Positions 1-8,052 of a stretch of 18,492 bases of DNA are shown piece by piece. Positions within the stretch are counted from its first letter, which is position 1, and each line of letters begins with the position of its first letter. A program made the translations under genes and the position numbers. Source of the stretch: Candidatus Cloacimonas sp. SDB (GTDB lineage: Bacteria > Cloacimonadota > Cloacimonadia > Cloacimonadales > TCS61). The notes beneath the pieces are model-generated. The model saw nothing but the letters and a program-made list of their open reading frames with translations. It was not told the origin of the DNA and did no database searches. Location: the NCBI GenBank assembly GCA_001412425.1, contig LKUH01000510.1, positions 1 through 18,492 of the forward strand. Reading direction: 5' to 3'.

Positions 1-37
1 GCTTTCAGATGTTGTAATTGAAAAAATGGGAGTGAGT

Positions 38-1027
38 ATGAAAAAAGAAACCAGAAAGATAATCGTGATCGGTTCGGGTAACTGGGGCACTACGCTGGCC
101 TTGATCTTTTCCCAACGTAACCTGATTTATCTGTGGACAATTGATCAGAGAGAAGCGGATAATATTAATAAAAAGCGGCAATCTCAATTTCTTCCCGGCA
201 TAACTCTTCCTGAGAACATAATTGTAGAAAAAAAATTCAGCCGCAAAATTAACCAGGAAGATATTGTGATAACGGCAATCCCTTCCAGAAATATAGAGAG
301 TCTACTGCAGGAATTTATTTCTCATGGAGCAGAAGATTTTACCATTTTAAATGCCTCCAAGGGTGTAGAGCATTCCACCTTAATGACCATGTGGGAAATA
401 ATTAAAAGCAAAATGCCTCAGTTGAAATTTGCCAATTTATCGGGTCCTACCATTTCCAGAGAGCTGGCTGAGGGAATTCCAGCTAAAGCAGTGCTTGCCT
501 CACGTGATATTGGAATTTTATTCGATCTGCAGAAGATCCTGGAGAATGATCTGCTTAAATTTGAATTCAGCCGCGATGTAAAAGGCGTTGAACTTGCCTC
601 TGCTATGAAAGGATTGATCGCCATAGCAGTAGGTTTAGCGGATGGACTGGGCTTCAAAACAAACGTTTTCGGTTTAATCATGACTTATGGAGTACACGAA
701 TTTGTTACTATTATGAAATTTCTGGGAGTATATCATAAAACCGCTTACAGTATTGCCGGAATGGGCGATTTAATAACTACCTGTATTTCGGAGAACAGCC
801 GCAACAGGAAATTCGGCAAACTGCTGGCAAAGGGTTATTCACGTGATGATGCATTAAAGGAAGTGGGCATGGAAGTTGAAGGCGTTTCCATGGCTAAAAC
901 CATAATCAAACTTGCTCAATTCAATCTCTCCATTCCTCTCATTTCCAGTGTGACAAAAATAATTTTTGATGATGTTGAAGATATTAGAAAAGAACTGCTG
1001 GATACACTTAATTCAATTTCAGGTTAG
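38..1027 (+). CDS. gpsA: NAD(P)-dependent glycerol-3-phosphate dehydrogenase
   Basis: Reduces dihydroxyacetone phosphate to sn-glycerol-3-phosphate in the cytoplasm, the backbone for phospholipid synthesis. The N-terminal Rossmann fold shows the dinucleotide motif G-S-G-N-W-G at residues 12-17, and an S-G-P-T segment follows near 135-138. The C-terminal domain has the expected catalytic Lys191 in a V-E-L-A-S-A-M-K context, Asp244 in A-G-M-G-D-L, and the substrate-phosphate motif S-R-N-R at 254-257. Length (329 aa) is normal for GpsA. I prefer the ATG at 38 over the one at 26 because GGGAG at 28-32 sits five bases before it. Oddities: the usual Asn after the catalytic Lys is Gly, and the usual I-T-R-G-L reads M-T-Y-G-V, so it is a divergent member. 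The stop is 33 bases before the symporter gene, so the two are probably co-transcribed. The first 25 bases of the window are too short to assign to an upstream gene. Confidence 0.93.
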   Translation: MKKETRKIIVIGSGNWGTTLALIFSQRNLIYLWTIDQREADNINKKRQSQFLPGITLPENIIVEKKFSRKINQEDIVITAIPSRNIESLLQEFISHGAEDFTILNASKGVEHSTLMTMWEIIKSKMPQLKFANLSGPTISRELAEGIPAKAVLASRDIGILFDLQKILENDLLKFEFSRDVKGVELASAMKGLIAIAVGLADGLGFKTNVFGLIMTYGVHEFVTIMKFLGVYHKTAYSIAGMGDLITTCISENSRNRKFGKLLAKGYSRDDALKEVGMEVEGVSMAKTIIKLAQFNLSIPLISSVTKIIFDDVEDIRKELLDTLNSISG

Positions 1028-1060
1028 AGAAATTAAATATAAAAAATATCTGGAGAAAAT

Positions 1061-2506
1061 ATGGTAGCTAAATATATTGCTGTTTTAGCATATATCCTGC
1101 TGATTGTTGTTGTCGCTATTAGAGGTTCACGAGGAACAAAATCATTTGATGATTTCCTGCTGGGTGGAGGTAAGGTTGGTCCCTGGATGACCGCCTTTTC
1201 CTACGGAACAGCTTATTTTTCTGCCGTTCTTTTTATCGGATTTGCCGGTAAGATAGGATGGGGCTTTGGACTTTCCAGTCTCTGGATCGCTTTGGGCAAT
1301 ACATTTATAGGTGTGACCGGAGTCTGGCTTCTATTAGGCAATAAAATTAAATCTGAAGCAATAAAATACCAGGTTCAGACCATGCCTGAATACCTTGAGG
1401 CAAGATACAATTCGCCTTTTCTGAAGATTTTCACCTCCGCAGTTTTATTCATTTTTCTTGTACCCTACACGGCAGCAGTATTTATGGGATTAAGTTACCT
1501 GTTTGAGATCACCTTCAATCTTCCCTATATTTATGTTCTGTTTTTTATGGGATTTTTTACCGGTTTTTATCTGGTTCTAGGCGGTTATAAATCAATCTCC
1601 ATGATCGATGTTATCTTTGGAATAATTATGACTGCCGGTGTTATTACCCTGCTTATAAGTACTATAAGGGAAGGCGGAGGACTTCCCAACATTATTTCCG
1701 CTCTTAAAGCAATTGATCCTAAGCTCGCAGCTCCAGTTGGTCCTCCGGGATTTATACCCTTGGCTTCACTCGTTTTCCTGATAAGCGTAGCACCTTTCGC
1801 CATGCCACAATTGCTTCAGAAATTTTATGCTGTAAAAGATAAAAAAACAATTAAAACAGGCATGTATGCCTCTACGATTTTTGCCTTACTTGTAACCGGA
1901 ACCGCATATTTTACCGGATCACTCACCAGAATATTTCTCAGTCCCGAGAGAAATCCCCAGGCTTTTTCTAACGGAGCGCCTGTTTTTGATGCCTTAATGC
2001 CGGAAATGCTGGTTACAGTAATTCCCGCTGCCTTAACTGTGGTAATTTTACTGCTTATTCTGGCAGCATCCATGTCTACCCTGGCTTCATTGGTTTTGAT
2101 CTCCAGCTCAAGCTTTACAAAAGACCTCTACAAAGGCTTCATCAGTAAAAATGCTTCTGATAAAACCCTCACTGGTCTTGTAAGGGCAGCCAGCGCCTTT
2201 TTCATTTTATTATCCATGCTTCTTGCTTTACTTAAACCGGCAGTTATCGTAACAATTTTATCCATCTCCTGGGGAGCCATTGCTTCCGTGTTCCTGGGTC
2301 CCTTTATCTGGGGATTATTTAACAGCAAGGTTAACAAAACAGGAGCAATATTGGGTTCTACCGGAGGATTGTTACTCTGCCTGATACTTTTCTTAACCTG
2401 GGGCGCCAGTATGGTACCGCAGGCAGGTTCTGCAGGAATGATAGCCTCCCTGATTCTGGTACCTGTTTTCAGTCTCTTCTTCCAAAAGAAAACCAGCCCT
2501 CAATAG
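1061..2506 (+). CDS. Sodium:solute symporter (SSS family)
   Basis: A 481-residue polytopic inner-membrane protein with about 12-13 hydrophobic segments, of the SSS family (proline/pantothenate/sugar Na+ symporters). Family marks are the early F-L-L-G-G segment (residues 32-36), G-G-Y-K-S with a following acidic residue (174-183), and the TM8-like signature A-A-S-M-S-T-L-A-S at 335-343. In known SSS proteins the Ser/Thr of that signature contribute to the Na2 sodium site. The substrate cannot be read from sequence. The start is supported by GGAG at 1052-1055, five bases before the ATG. It follows gpsA closely and converges on the SLOG gene. Na+-coupled uptake fits the Na+-type c subunit of the ATP synthase further along the window, but that link is inference. 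Confidence 0.9.
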   Translation: MVAKYIAVLAYILLIVVVAIRGSRGTKSFDDFLLGGGKVGPWMTAFSYGTAYFSAVLFIGFAGKIGWGFGLSSLWIALGNTFIGVTGVWLLLGNKIKSEAIKYQVQTMPEYLEARYNSPFLKIFTSAVLFIFLVPYTAAVFMGLSYLFEITFNLPYIYVLFFMGFFTGFYLVLGGYKSISMIDVIFGIIMTAGVITLLISTIREGGGLPNIISALKAIDPKLAAPVGPPGFIPLASLVFLISVAPFAMPQLLQKFYAVKDKKTIKTGMYASTIFALLVTGTAYFTGSLTRIFLSPERNPQAFSNGAPVFDALMPEMLVTVIPAALTVVILLLILAASMSTLASLVLISSSSFTKDLYKGFISKNASDKTLTGLVRAASAFFILLSMLLALLKPAVIVTILSISWGAIASVFLGPFIWGLFNSKVNKTGAILGSTGGLLLCLILFLTWGASMVPQAGSAGMIASLILVPVFSLFFQKKTSPQ

Positions 2507-2597
2507 CCCGATAGTTCCTTTTAAGCTTAGATTTATTCAACAGGTAATATTTTACTATTTTGGTGATTAAAGGGTCTGAGCGGTTGTTTTCGGGCTA
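2504..2597. repeat. Intergenic inverted repeat between convergent genes
   Basis: Arms TAGCCCGA (2504-2511) and TCGGGCTA (2590-2597) are perfect 8-bp inverted repeats flanking the whole convergent intergenic region. Each arm begins with the TAG stop codon of its neighbouring gene. Nested inside are GCTTAGA (2525-2531) and TCTGAGC (2575-2581), which can pair with one G-T wobble. The T-rich run of an intrinsic terminator is absent next to the stem, so a bidirectional terminator is possible but not shown. Confidence 0.4.
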
Positions 2598-2954
2598 AAT
2601 ATGTACATCCTGGCAAATTATCTTTTTTATTATTACCTTTTTTTTTATTTTTCTGGCATAATCAATAGTATAAGAAGTCCCCTCACAATTCCCATCCCAG
2701 AAGGCAAGCACCATATCACAATTATCTACTATCTGCCTGTCTCTGTAATGTTTAGCTTCAGGCCCGAATTTATCGTACTGCGGAGGAAATTCCAGAAAAT
2801 CAATTTCATTTTCTGCTGCATATCTTTTTGCCATGGCATCTGTACCAGGTGCTCCGCCACTTATTATCGTTGTAATATTCTGGTGTCGGGAAATTGTTTT
2901 ACAAAATAATTTATAACCAAAAAAATCCTTGTTGCCGATTACAGCTAATTTCAT
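2595..2954 (-). CDS. YspA-like SLOG-family protein (DUF2493 type)
   Basis: A 119-residue soluble protein with a Rossmann-like SLOG fold. The start M-K-L-A-V-I-G is the first strand. The glycine-rich nucleotide-binding loop I-S-G-G-A-P-G-T-D is near residues 31-39. The R-D-R-Q-I-V segment and the late F-W-D-G-N-C-E-G-T loop are characteristic of the cpYpsA-related SLOG family (DUF2493/YspA). SLOG proteins are thought to bind nucleotides or nucleotide-derived ligands; no specific reaction is known for this subgroup. It is the last gene of the - strand run, 93 bases after manC, and has only a weak ribosome-binding site (no clear GGAG before the ATG). It could be transcribed separately from manC. 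Confidence 0.8.
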   Translation of the reverse strand: MKLAVIGNKDFFGYKLFCKTISRHQNITTIISGGAPGTDAMAKRYAAENEIDFLEFPPQYDKFGPEAKHYRDRQIVDNCDMVLAFWDGNCEGTSYTIDYARKIKKKVIIKKIICQDVHI

Positions 2955-3047
2955 ATTTTCATGAATACCGATTTAAGCATTATTCAGTCGATCCGAATTA
3001 TGTGAATCTAAAATAAGCATTGCTTTTAATGTGATCTGAACCTGTAA

Positions 3048-4100
3048 TTAAACTAATTTAGAGTTTTCTTTTTTAAGTTGTTCCACAATTTCTTTCACTT
3101 CTTCCGCTCTTTCTCGGGAAGCAATGAGCAGAGCATCTTCTGTATCCACAACAACAAGATTTTCTACTCCGATAAGCGTTATGCTTTTGGAGGAGTGAAC
3201 ATAATTATTTAAACTATCGATCGTGACATGATGATTTCTTATTACATTTCCTGCATCATCTTTTTCCGAGATTTCATAAAGTGCTTTCCAGCTGCCCACA
3301 TCACTCCAGCCCAGATCAACTTTCAATACTGTACGCTTCTCCGCTTTTTCCATTACACCAATGTCAATGGGCAGCCGGGGCATTTTTGCATAAATTTCAG
3401 AAATATCAGCTTCTATTCCCAAACTATCCCATTTTACCGAAATGGAAGCCAGCACAGCAATGATTTCGGGCAGATATTTTTCAAAAGCCTGCAATATTGT
3501 TGATAGCTTCCACATGAACATTCCACTGTTCCAGAAAAAATTCCCAGCTTCTAAAAACTTCTCAGCCGTCGCCAGGTCGGGTTTTTCTTTGAATTTTACA
3601 ACTTCATAAACCTCGCTGGTGATCTTCTTACCCGCTTCAATATAACCATAACCTGTCGCCGGATATCGCGGCTCTATTCCAAAGGTGACCAGGTCTCCTT
3701 TTAAGGCATAATCATTTGCACTTGTTAACATAGCCAGAAAGACTTCCTCTTTTTCAATAAGATGATCTGCCGGTAATACGATCATCGTTTCATTCTTATC
3801 GTATTTCTTCAGAAGATACAGACAACTCAACGCGATGCAGGGAGCAGTATTCCTGCCAAAAGGTTCAATAATAATATTTTCTGCAGGAAGTTCCGGAAGA
3901 GCTTTGCTGGTTAATTCTACCTGCGAGGCAGCTGTAACCACATAGATATCTTCAATTTTTATCTTAGCTAAAAGCCTGTCCACCGTCAGGCGGATCATGG
4001 ATTTATCTGCCAGTATATTAAGAAATTGCTTGGGTCTTGATTCCCTGCTCAACGGCCAGAATCTGGTACCGACACCTCCTGCCATAATCAAAGCAATCAT
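3048..4100 (-). CDS. manC: Mannose-1-phosphate guanylyltransferase
   Basis: Makes GDP-mannose from mannose-1-phosphate and GTP, a precursor for LPS O-chains, capsule or GDP-fucose. The N-terminal nucleotidyltransferase signature M-A-G-G-V-G-T-R-F-W-P-L-S-R and the P-K-Q-F that follows lie at residues 6-26. V-L-P-A-D-H, K-F-K-E-K-P, F-F-W-N-S-G-M-F and G-W-S-D-V-G-S-W follow in the family order. At 350 residues it is the single-domain form, without the C-terminal phosphomannose isomerase cupin of longer ManC/AlgA proteins. GGGAG five bases before the ATG supports the start. It lies 14 bases downstream of lolA in the envelope gene run. Confidence 0.93.
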   Translation of the reverse strand: MIALIMAGGVGTRFWPLSRESRPKQFLNILADKSMIRLTVDRLLAKIKIEDIYVVTAASQVELTSKALPELPAENIIIEPFGRNTAPCIALSCLYLLKKYDKNETMIVLPADHLIEKEEVFLAMLTSANDYALKGDLVTFGIEPRYPATGYGYIEAGKKITSEVYEVVKFKEKPDLATAEKFLEAGNFFWNSGMFMWKLSTILQAFEKYLPEIIAVLASISVKWDSLGIEADISEIYAKMPRLPIDIGVMEKAEKRTVLKVDLGWSDVGSWKALYEISEKDDAGNVIRNHHVTIDSLNNYVHSSKSITLIGVENLVVVDTEDALLIASRERAEEVKEIVEQLKKENSKLV

Positions 4101-4114
4101 TATAACTCCCGAAA

Positions 4115-4729
4115 TTATTGTCTGTTATCGATCAGATTGATATCTTCCGGTAAATGAACCTCAAATAGCTCTGTGGGAAGTTTCGCGTTTATCCGTTCAT
4201 TCCTGAATCTGTATTTTACCCAATTTTTATCCAGATCAGCATAAATCAATTCCAGAATTCTGTTATCATAAACTACAAGATCAATGAACTCATCATTTGC
4301 TGTTTTTAAGCTGACATAAGTGGTGTCATTAACCTGTTCCAGTGATTGAAGCAAAGAATTATCCCAGTAACGGGAAATAATCGCCAGTGGTCGGATATCT
4401 ATTTCGGAGCCGGAAGCAATTATTGCCTGATTAGACCCGGGATCATACATGGTTACGTAGAGGCTGTCAAGCAGCAGAAATTGTCCTTCAGGATCTTCAT
4501 ACTGCAGTTTCAGATATGATCTGTTGTAAAAGATTTTACCGGAAGAATTCAGCTTCAAATCCAATTCCTGCCAATAATTGGCTTGTTGGAAATCTGCCTG
4601 ATAAGTTTCTATTCTTGTATAATGTTCAATTAAATTCTGTTTAACCATCTCAGGGTCGATTTCCTCACACCAGAGGAATGGTATGACAGCAAAAAAAATA
4701 ATCAGCAGCCTAATCTTTAATATATCCAT
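4115..4729 (-). CDS. lolA: Periplasmic lipoprotein carrier LolA family
   Basis: A 204-residue secreted protein with a signal peptide in about residues 1-21 (basic start, then a hydrophobic run). The mature part has the LolA layout: an early helix with Y-T-R-I-E-T-Y-Q-A-D-F-Q-Q, then strands with S-G-K-I-F-Y-N and L-K-L-Q-Y-E-D-P, matching the F-x-Q and P-x-x-L-R-W-x-x-x-P patterns of the family. LolA shuttles lipoproteins across the periplasm from LolCDE to the outer membrane. A Cys at residue 21 is preceded by F-L-W, a poor lipobox, so it is more likely soluble than lipid-anchored. The start overlaps the end of ftsK by 20 bases, which implies translational coupling. Confidence 0.8.
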   Translation of the reverse strand: MDILKIRLLIIFFAVIPFLWCEEIDPEMVKQNLIEHYTRIETYQADFQQANYWQELDLKLNSSGKIFYNRSYLKLQYEDPEGQFLLLDSLYVTMYDPGSNQAIIASGSEIDIRPLAIISRYWDNSLLQSLEQVNDTTYVSLKTANDEFIDLVVYDNRILELIYADLDKNWVKYRFRNERINAKLPTELFEVHLPEDINLIDNRQ

Positions 4730-6968
4730 AAATCTTCATATCCTCATCAGAAGCAAGAACTTCACGGGATTTACTGCCGACATGAGGTCCTATTATTCCT
4801 GCTCTTTCCAGCATATCTATCAGTCTGCCGGCTCTGGCATAACCTATTTTAAAATGTCTCTGCAGCATGGAAACTGATGCTGCTCCTGCTGTTACAACTG
4901 CAACTGCTGCTTCGGGAAAAAGTTCGTCATCATACTCAAAATCTTCCAGGCTTGTTTCTTCTTCATCCGAAATAATGGTGATCTCTTTATCCGGTTTAGG
5001 CTGCGTTTTAAGATAGTTGACCAGATCAAACACTTCATTAGGTGGAATAAAGGCTCCGTGAATCCTTTCAGTGTCTCCCTTGCCGGGTGGTAAGAAAAGC
5101 ATGTCACCCATGCCAAGTAACCGTTCAGCGCCATTGGCATCTATAATCACTCTGGAATCTATTTTAGATGATACTTTAAAAGCAATTCTGGAGGGAAAAT
5201 TAGCTTTGATTATACCGGTAATTACTTTAATAGAAGGTCTCTGAGTCGCCAGAATAAGATGTATTCCTATCGCTCGTGCCATCTGAGCTAACCGGGTTAT
5301 GGGTCTTTCCACTTCACGACCAACTGTCATCATCAGGTCTGCAAGTTCATCTACGACTATTATTATGTGGGGAAGTGCTTCGTCTTCCAATTCTGTTTCT
5401 TTTTCTTTTAATTTCTTTATCTTCTTATTGTAAGCATTAAGATCCTTCACTCTGTATTTTTGAAGCAGATCGTATCTTTTTTCCATTTCTGCTACTCCCC
5501 AATTCAGGGCAATCAGTGCTTCTTCATTATTGGTTACAACATTCTGCACCAGATGGGGAATTCCTTCAAAACCGGATAATTCTATCCTTTTGGGATCAAT
5601 CATTATTATTCGAACTTCGTCCGGTGTTGTCCGGAATAATAATGTGCAGATAATTGTATTCACACAAACACTTTTACCTGAACCCGTAGCACCGGCAATT
5701 AACAGATGTGGCATTTTGGAAAGGTCATTAACCACCGGATTCCCGGAAATATCTTTTCCCAAAGCGATTGCCAGCTTGCTCTCCTGAGCATTCATTATAT
5801 CGGAAGTTAAAATGTCTTTCAGATATATAGTGTCCCTTTCTACATTTGGTACTTCAATTCCAACCAGACCTCTGCCCGGTATTGGAGCCTGCACTCTAAT
5901 ACTTGTAGCCTTTATCGCTAAAGCTAAATCATCGGCTAATGTATTGAATTTATTGACCTTAACTCCCGGTGCGGGTTTTATTTCATACTGTGTAATAATT
6001 GGCCCGATATTGACGTTTACTACTTCGGCTTCGACTCCGAATTCTGATAATTTCCTGATAAGAATATTACTTATAACTTTTATATTCTGTCTTATTTCAT
6101 CCATATCTTTTTTAGTAGTTTTTGTACTGGTAAGAAATTCTTCAATATCTGGTTTTACATATTCTTTGCTATCCCTGGAACTTGCTGGAACAGGCTTTAA
6201 TTTTGAGCCGGAAGTATTGGAGGTTTTATTTATACTCTGAGTTTGAATTTCCTGGTAGGCAATATTATGATCTGTTATTTTGGGTTCGGTTTTAATTTTA
6301 CTCTCAGGTTTATTTTTCTTTTTAATCTTAGCAGGTTTTGGCTTAATTCTTTTCTCTCTGGCTGGCTTTAATAATTTGTAAATGCCTGATAGAATTTGAA
6401 ATATCTTCCTGATAATAAATTTGAAAAAAGTTTTTAAGTTTTTAAAATCAAAAATGAAGACAATGGAGGTAAGCACAATTACAATAGAAATTATCAGAGT
6501 TCCGGTTTTATCAAACACTCCTATCATCAACTCAAAAGCTTTCCAGGGCAGATAACCTGCATAAATAGTAGATTCATATTTTACTATGAACATTATGAAA
6601 TTGAAAAAAAAGGCAAAGATCAGAAAACAGAAAATTTTCCAGTAAAAATATTTTTCATTTTGAAAGAAAATACTGAAAAAGCCCAGCAGTAATGAGGTTA
6701 AGAGTAATGAAATGCTGAAAAACTTTCCGAATAAAGTAATAAACCAGAAACCAAAAAATACTCCAAAAGGTCCGATAGGATTATTGACAGCCGGCAGGTC
6801 CAGTTTAATAATTTTTATAAAATCTACTTCTGCTGATTGTAGCGTCCTGTAATCATCAAATAAAGTCATCATATCAACCGAAATTGAGAACAATAACAAG
6901 ATAGAAATTAAAAATATCAGCAAACCTAAAAACATTTTCACGAGTGAAAATTTTCTTTCACTTTTCAT
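4710..6968 (-). CDS. ftsK: DNA translocase FtsK/SpoIIIE
   Basis: A septum-anchored DNA pump that clears chromosome termini at division and activates XerCD recombination. Four to five N-terminal membrane segments (about residues 10-175) are followed by a short basic Lys/Pro/Ser/Thr-rich linker (200-290). The RecA-type motor has Walker A G-A-T-G-S-G-K-S at 426-433 and Walker B I-I-I-V-V-D-E at 535-541. An A-T-Q-R-P-S segment follows, and then a C-terminal winged-helix gamma domain (about 690-741) ending G-P-H-V-G-S-K-S-R-E-V, which in FtsK reads the polar KOPS sequences. The ATG at 6968 is preferred over GTG at 6980 because GGGG lies six bases before it. The start lies 11 bases after the ychF stop. 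At 752 residues it is the short-linker type. Confidence 0.95.
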   Translation of the reverse strand: MKSERKFSLVKMFLGLLIFLISILLLFSISVDMMTLFDDYRTLQSAEVDFIKIIKLDLPAVNNPIGPFGVFFGFWFITLFGKFFSISLLLTSLLLGFFSIFFQNEKYFYWKIFCFLIFAFFFNFIMFIVKYESTIYAGYLPWKAFELMIGVFDKTGTLIISIVIVLTSIVFIFDFKNLKTFFKFIIRKIFQILSGIYKLLKPAREKRIKPKPAKIKKKNKPESKIKTEPKITDHNIAYQEIQTQSINKTSNTSGSKLKPVPASSRDSKEYVKPDIEEFLTSTKTTKKDMDEIRQNIKVISNILIRKLSEFGVEAEVVNVNIGPIITQYEIKPAPGVKVNKFNTLADDLALAIKATSIRVQAPIPGRGLVGIEVPNVERDTIYLKDILTSDIMNAQESKLAIALGKDISGNPVVNDLSKMPHLLIAGATGSGKSVCVNTIICTLLFRTTPDEVRIIMIDPKRIELSGFEGIPHLVQNVVTNNEEALIALNWGVAEMEKRYDLLQKYRVKDLNAYNKKIKKLKEKETELEDEALPHIIIVVDELADLMMTVGREVERPITRLAQMARAIGIHLILATQRPSIKVITGIIKANFPSRIAFKVSSKIDSRVIIDANGAERLLGMGDMLFLPPGKGDTERIHGAFIPPNEVFDLVNYLKTQPKPDKEITIISDEEETSLEDFEYDDELFPEAAVAVVTAGAASVSMLQRHFKIGYARAGRLIDMLERAGIIGPHVGSKSREVLASDEDMKIYGYIKD

Positions 6969-6979
6969 TCTACACCCCA

Positions 6980-8050
6980 CTAAACATTGAAGCGAATATG
7001 GAGGATTTCTCCATCTTTAACCAGATAATTTTTCCCTTCCAGCCGGAATAAACCTTTTTCTTTCAAAGCCTTTTCACTTCCTTCCCGAATTAAATCATCA
7101 TAGGTAAAACACTCTCCACGAATGAATCCTCTGGCCAGATCAGAGTGTATTTTACCAGCTGCTTCAACTGCAGTTGTTCCCTCAGTTATTGTCCAGGCTC
7201 TCACCTCATCTTTTCCTACTGTAAAGAAACTTATATAGCCCAATAAATCATACGCGAATCTGGTCAGCCTGTCTCGGGCTGAATCATTTAAATTCATATC
7301 TTCCATAAATTCTTTGGCTTCATCGGGAGAAAGATTGTTCAACTCTTCCTCAAATTTACCGGCAAATTCTATAACGTTATATTTTTGAGATATCTTTTCC
7401 ACAACCTCATTGCTGTTGCGAAAAGTTGATTCATCTGAATTAAGTATTACCATCAGTGGTTTTAAGGTAATAAATTGAAATCCTTTCACAGCTTTAAGAT
7501 CTTCGTGTGTAAGGTCAATATTTGCACATGAAAGCCCTTCATTAAGACCTTCTATAATTTTATTTAAAGCGTTTTCTTCCAGTTTAAGAAAGTTATCCCT
7601 TATTCCTCTTTTTAGACTTAAATTGATTTTTTCCAGCCTCTTTTCAGCAATTATCAGATCTGAAATGATAAGTTCAGATATAATGTTATTCAGATCGGTT
7701 ACAGGGTCAGGGTCTGAGGTGTCAAACTCATTACTGAAATTTCTCAAAACCACGGCCAGAGCATCAGCTGTTTTTATCAAAGCCATCGATTCAGAGCTGA
7801 AGAGATCTTTCTTTTCCTGGCTTCCGGAAAGTCCAATAAAATCAATAAACTCGATGTTCGCATATACTGTCTTCTGAGGTTCATATAGTTCTGTCAACTT
7901 TGTAATACGCGGATCTTTTACTTCTACAATACCCAAATTAGGTTCAATTTTACCGGCAGAATACATTGCAGTATCTGCATTAAGCCCTGTGAGAGCATTG
8001 AAAATTGTTGTTTTACCTGAATTTTTAAGTCCTATAATACCAATTTTCAT
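6980..8050 (-). CDS. ychF: YchF/OLA1-family ribosome-associated ATPase/GTPase
   Basis: A 356-residue P-loop protein of the Obg-related YchF family, cytoplasmic and ribosome-associated in characterised members. The G1 loop G-L-K-N-S-G-K-T is at residues 7-14, G3 D-F-I-G at 70-73, and the G4 position is N-S-D-E (204-207). The N-x-x-E form replaces the N-K-x-D of true GTPases and is the YchF hallmark linked to ATP preference. A helical insert (about 125-180) precedes it, and the TGS domain occupies about 275-354, with F-F-T-V-G-K-D-E-V-R-A-W-T and R-G-F-I-R-G-E near the end. It is divergent from canonical YchF, so a paralogous subgroup is possible. It lies two bases after rluB. Confidence 0.85.
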   Translation of the reverse strand: MKIGIIGLKNSGKTTIFNALTGLNADTAMYSAGKIEPNLGIVEVKDPRITKLTELYEPQKTVYANIEFIDFIGLSGSQEKKDLFSSESMALIKTADALAVVLRNFSNEFDTSDPDPVTDLNNIISELIISDLIIAEKRLEKINLSLKRGIRDNFLKLEENALNKIIEGLNEGLSCANIDLTHEDLKAVKGFQFITLKPLMVILNSDESTFRNSNEVVEKISQKYNVIEFAGKFEEELNNLSPDEAKEFMEDMNLNDSARDRLTRFAYDLLGYISFFTVGKDEVRAWTITEGTTAVEAAGKIHSDLARGFIRGECFTYDDLIREGSEKALKEKGLFRLEGKNYLVKDGEILHIRFNV

Positions 8051-8052
8051 TT

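Noticed and set aside
1..25. Tail of an upstream gene at the left edge
   Set aside because: Too short to recognise; two of the three frames stop within 21 bases and the third is the gpsA frame itself.
500..848. Two TCACGTGA palindromes (500-507 and 840-847) in gpsA as extra parS sites
   Set aside because: Only the 8-base core matches. Flanks agree with parS at about 10-11 of 16 positions, and both are explained by Ser-Arg-Asp codons (TCA CGT GAT).
2625..2655. T-rich stretch as a terminator for the symporter gene
   Set aside because: It lies inside the 3' part of the SLOG coding sequence (Lys/Ile codons on the - strand) and has no adjacent GC-rich stem.
4115..4729. LolA-like protein as a lipoprotein because of an early Cys
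   Set aside because: The residues before the Cys are F-L-W, which do not fit a lipobox (small residue expected at -1), so normal signal-peptide cleavage is more likely.
5530..6240. Open frames on the + strand opposite ftsK, and similar frames opposite manC, atpA and others
   Set aside because: They are shadow frames: low-complexity antisense translations with no recognisable domain, over genes with clear conserved motifs on the - strand.
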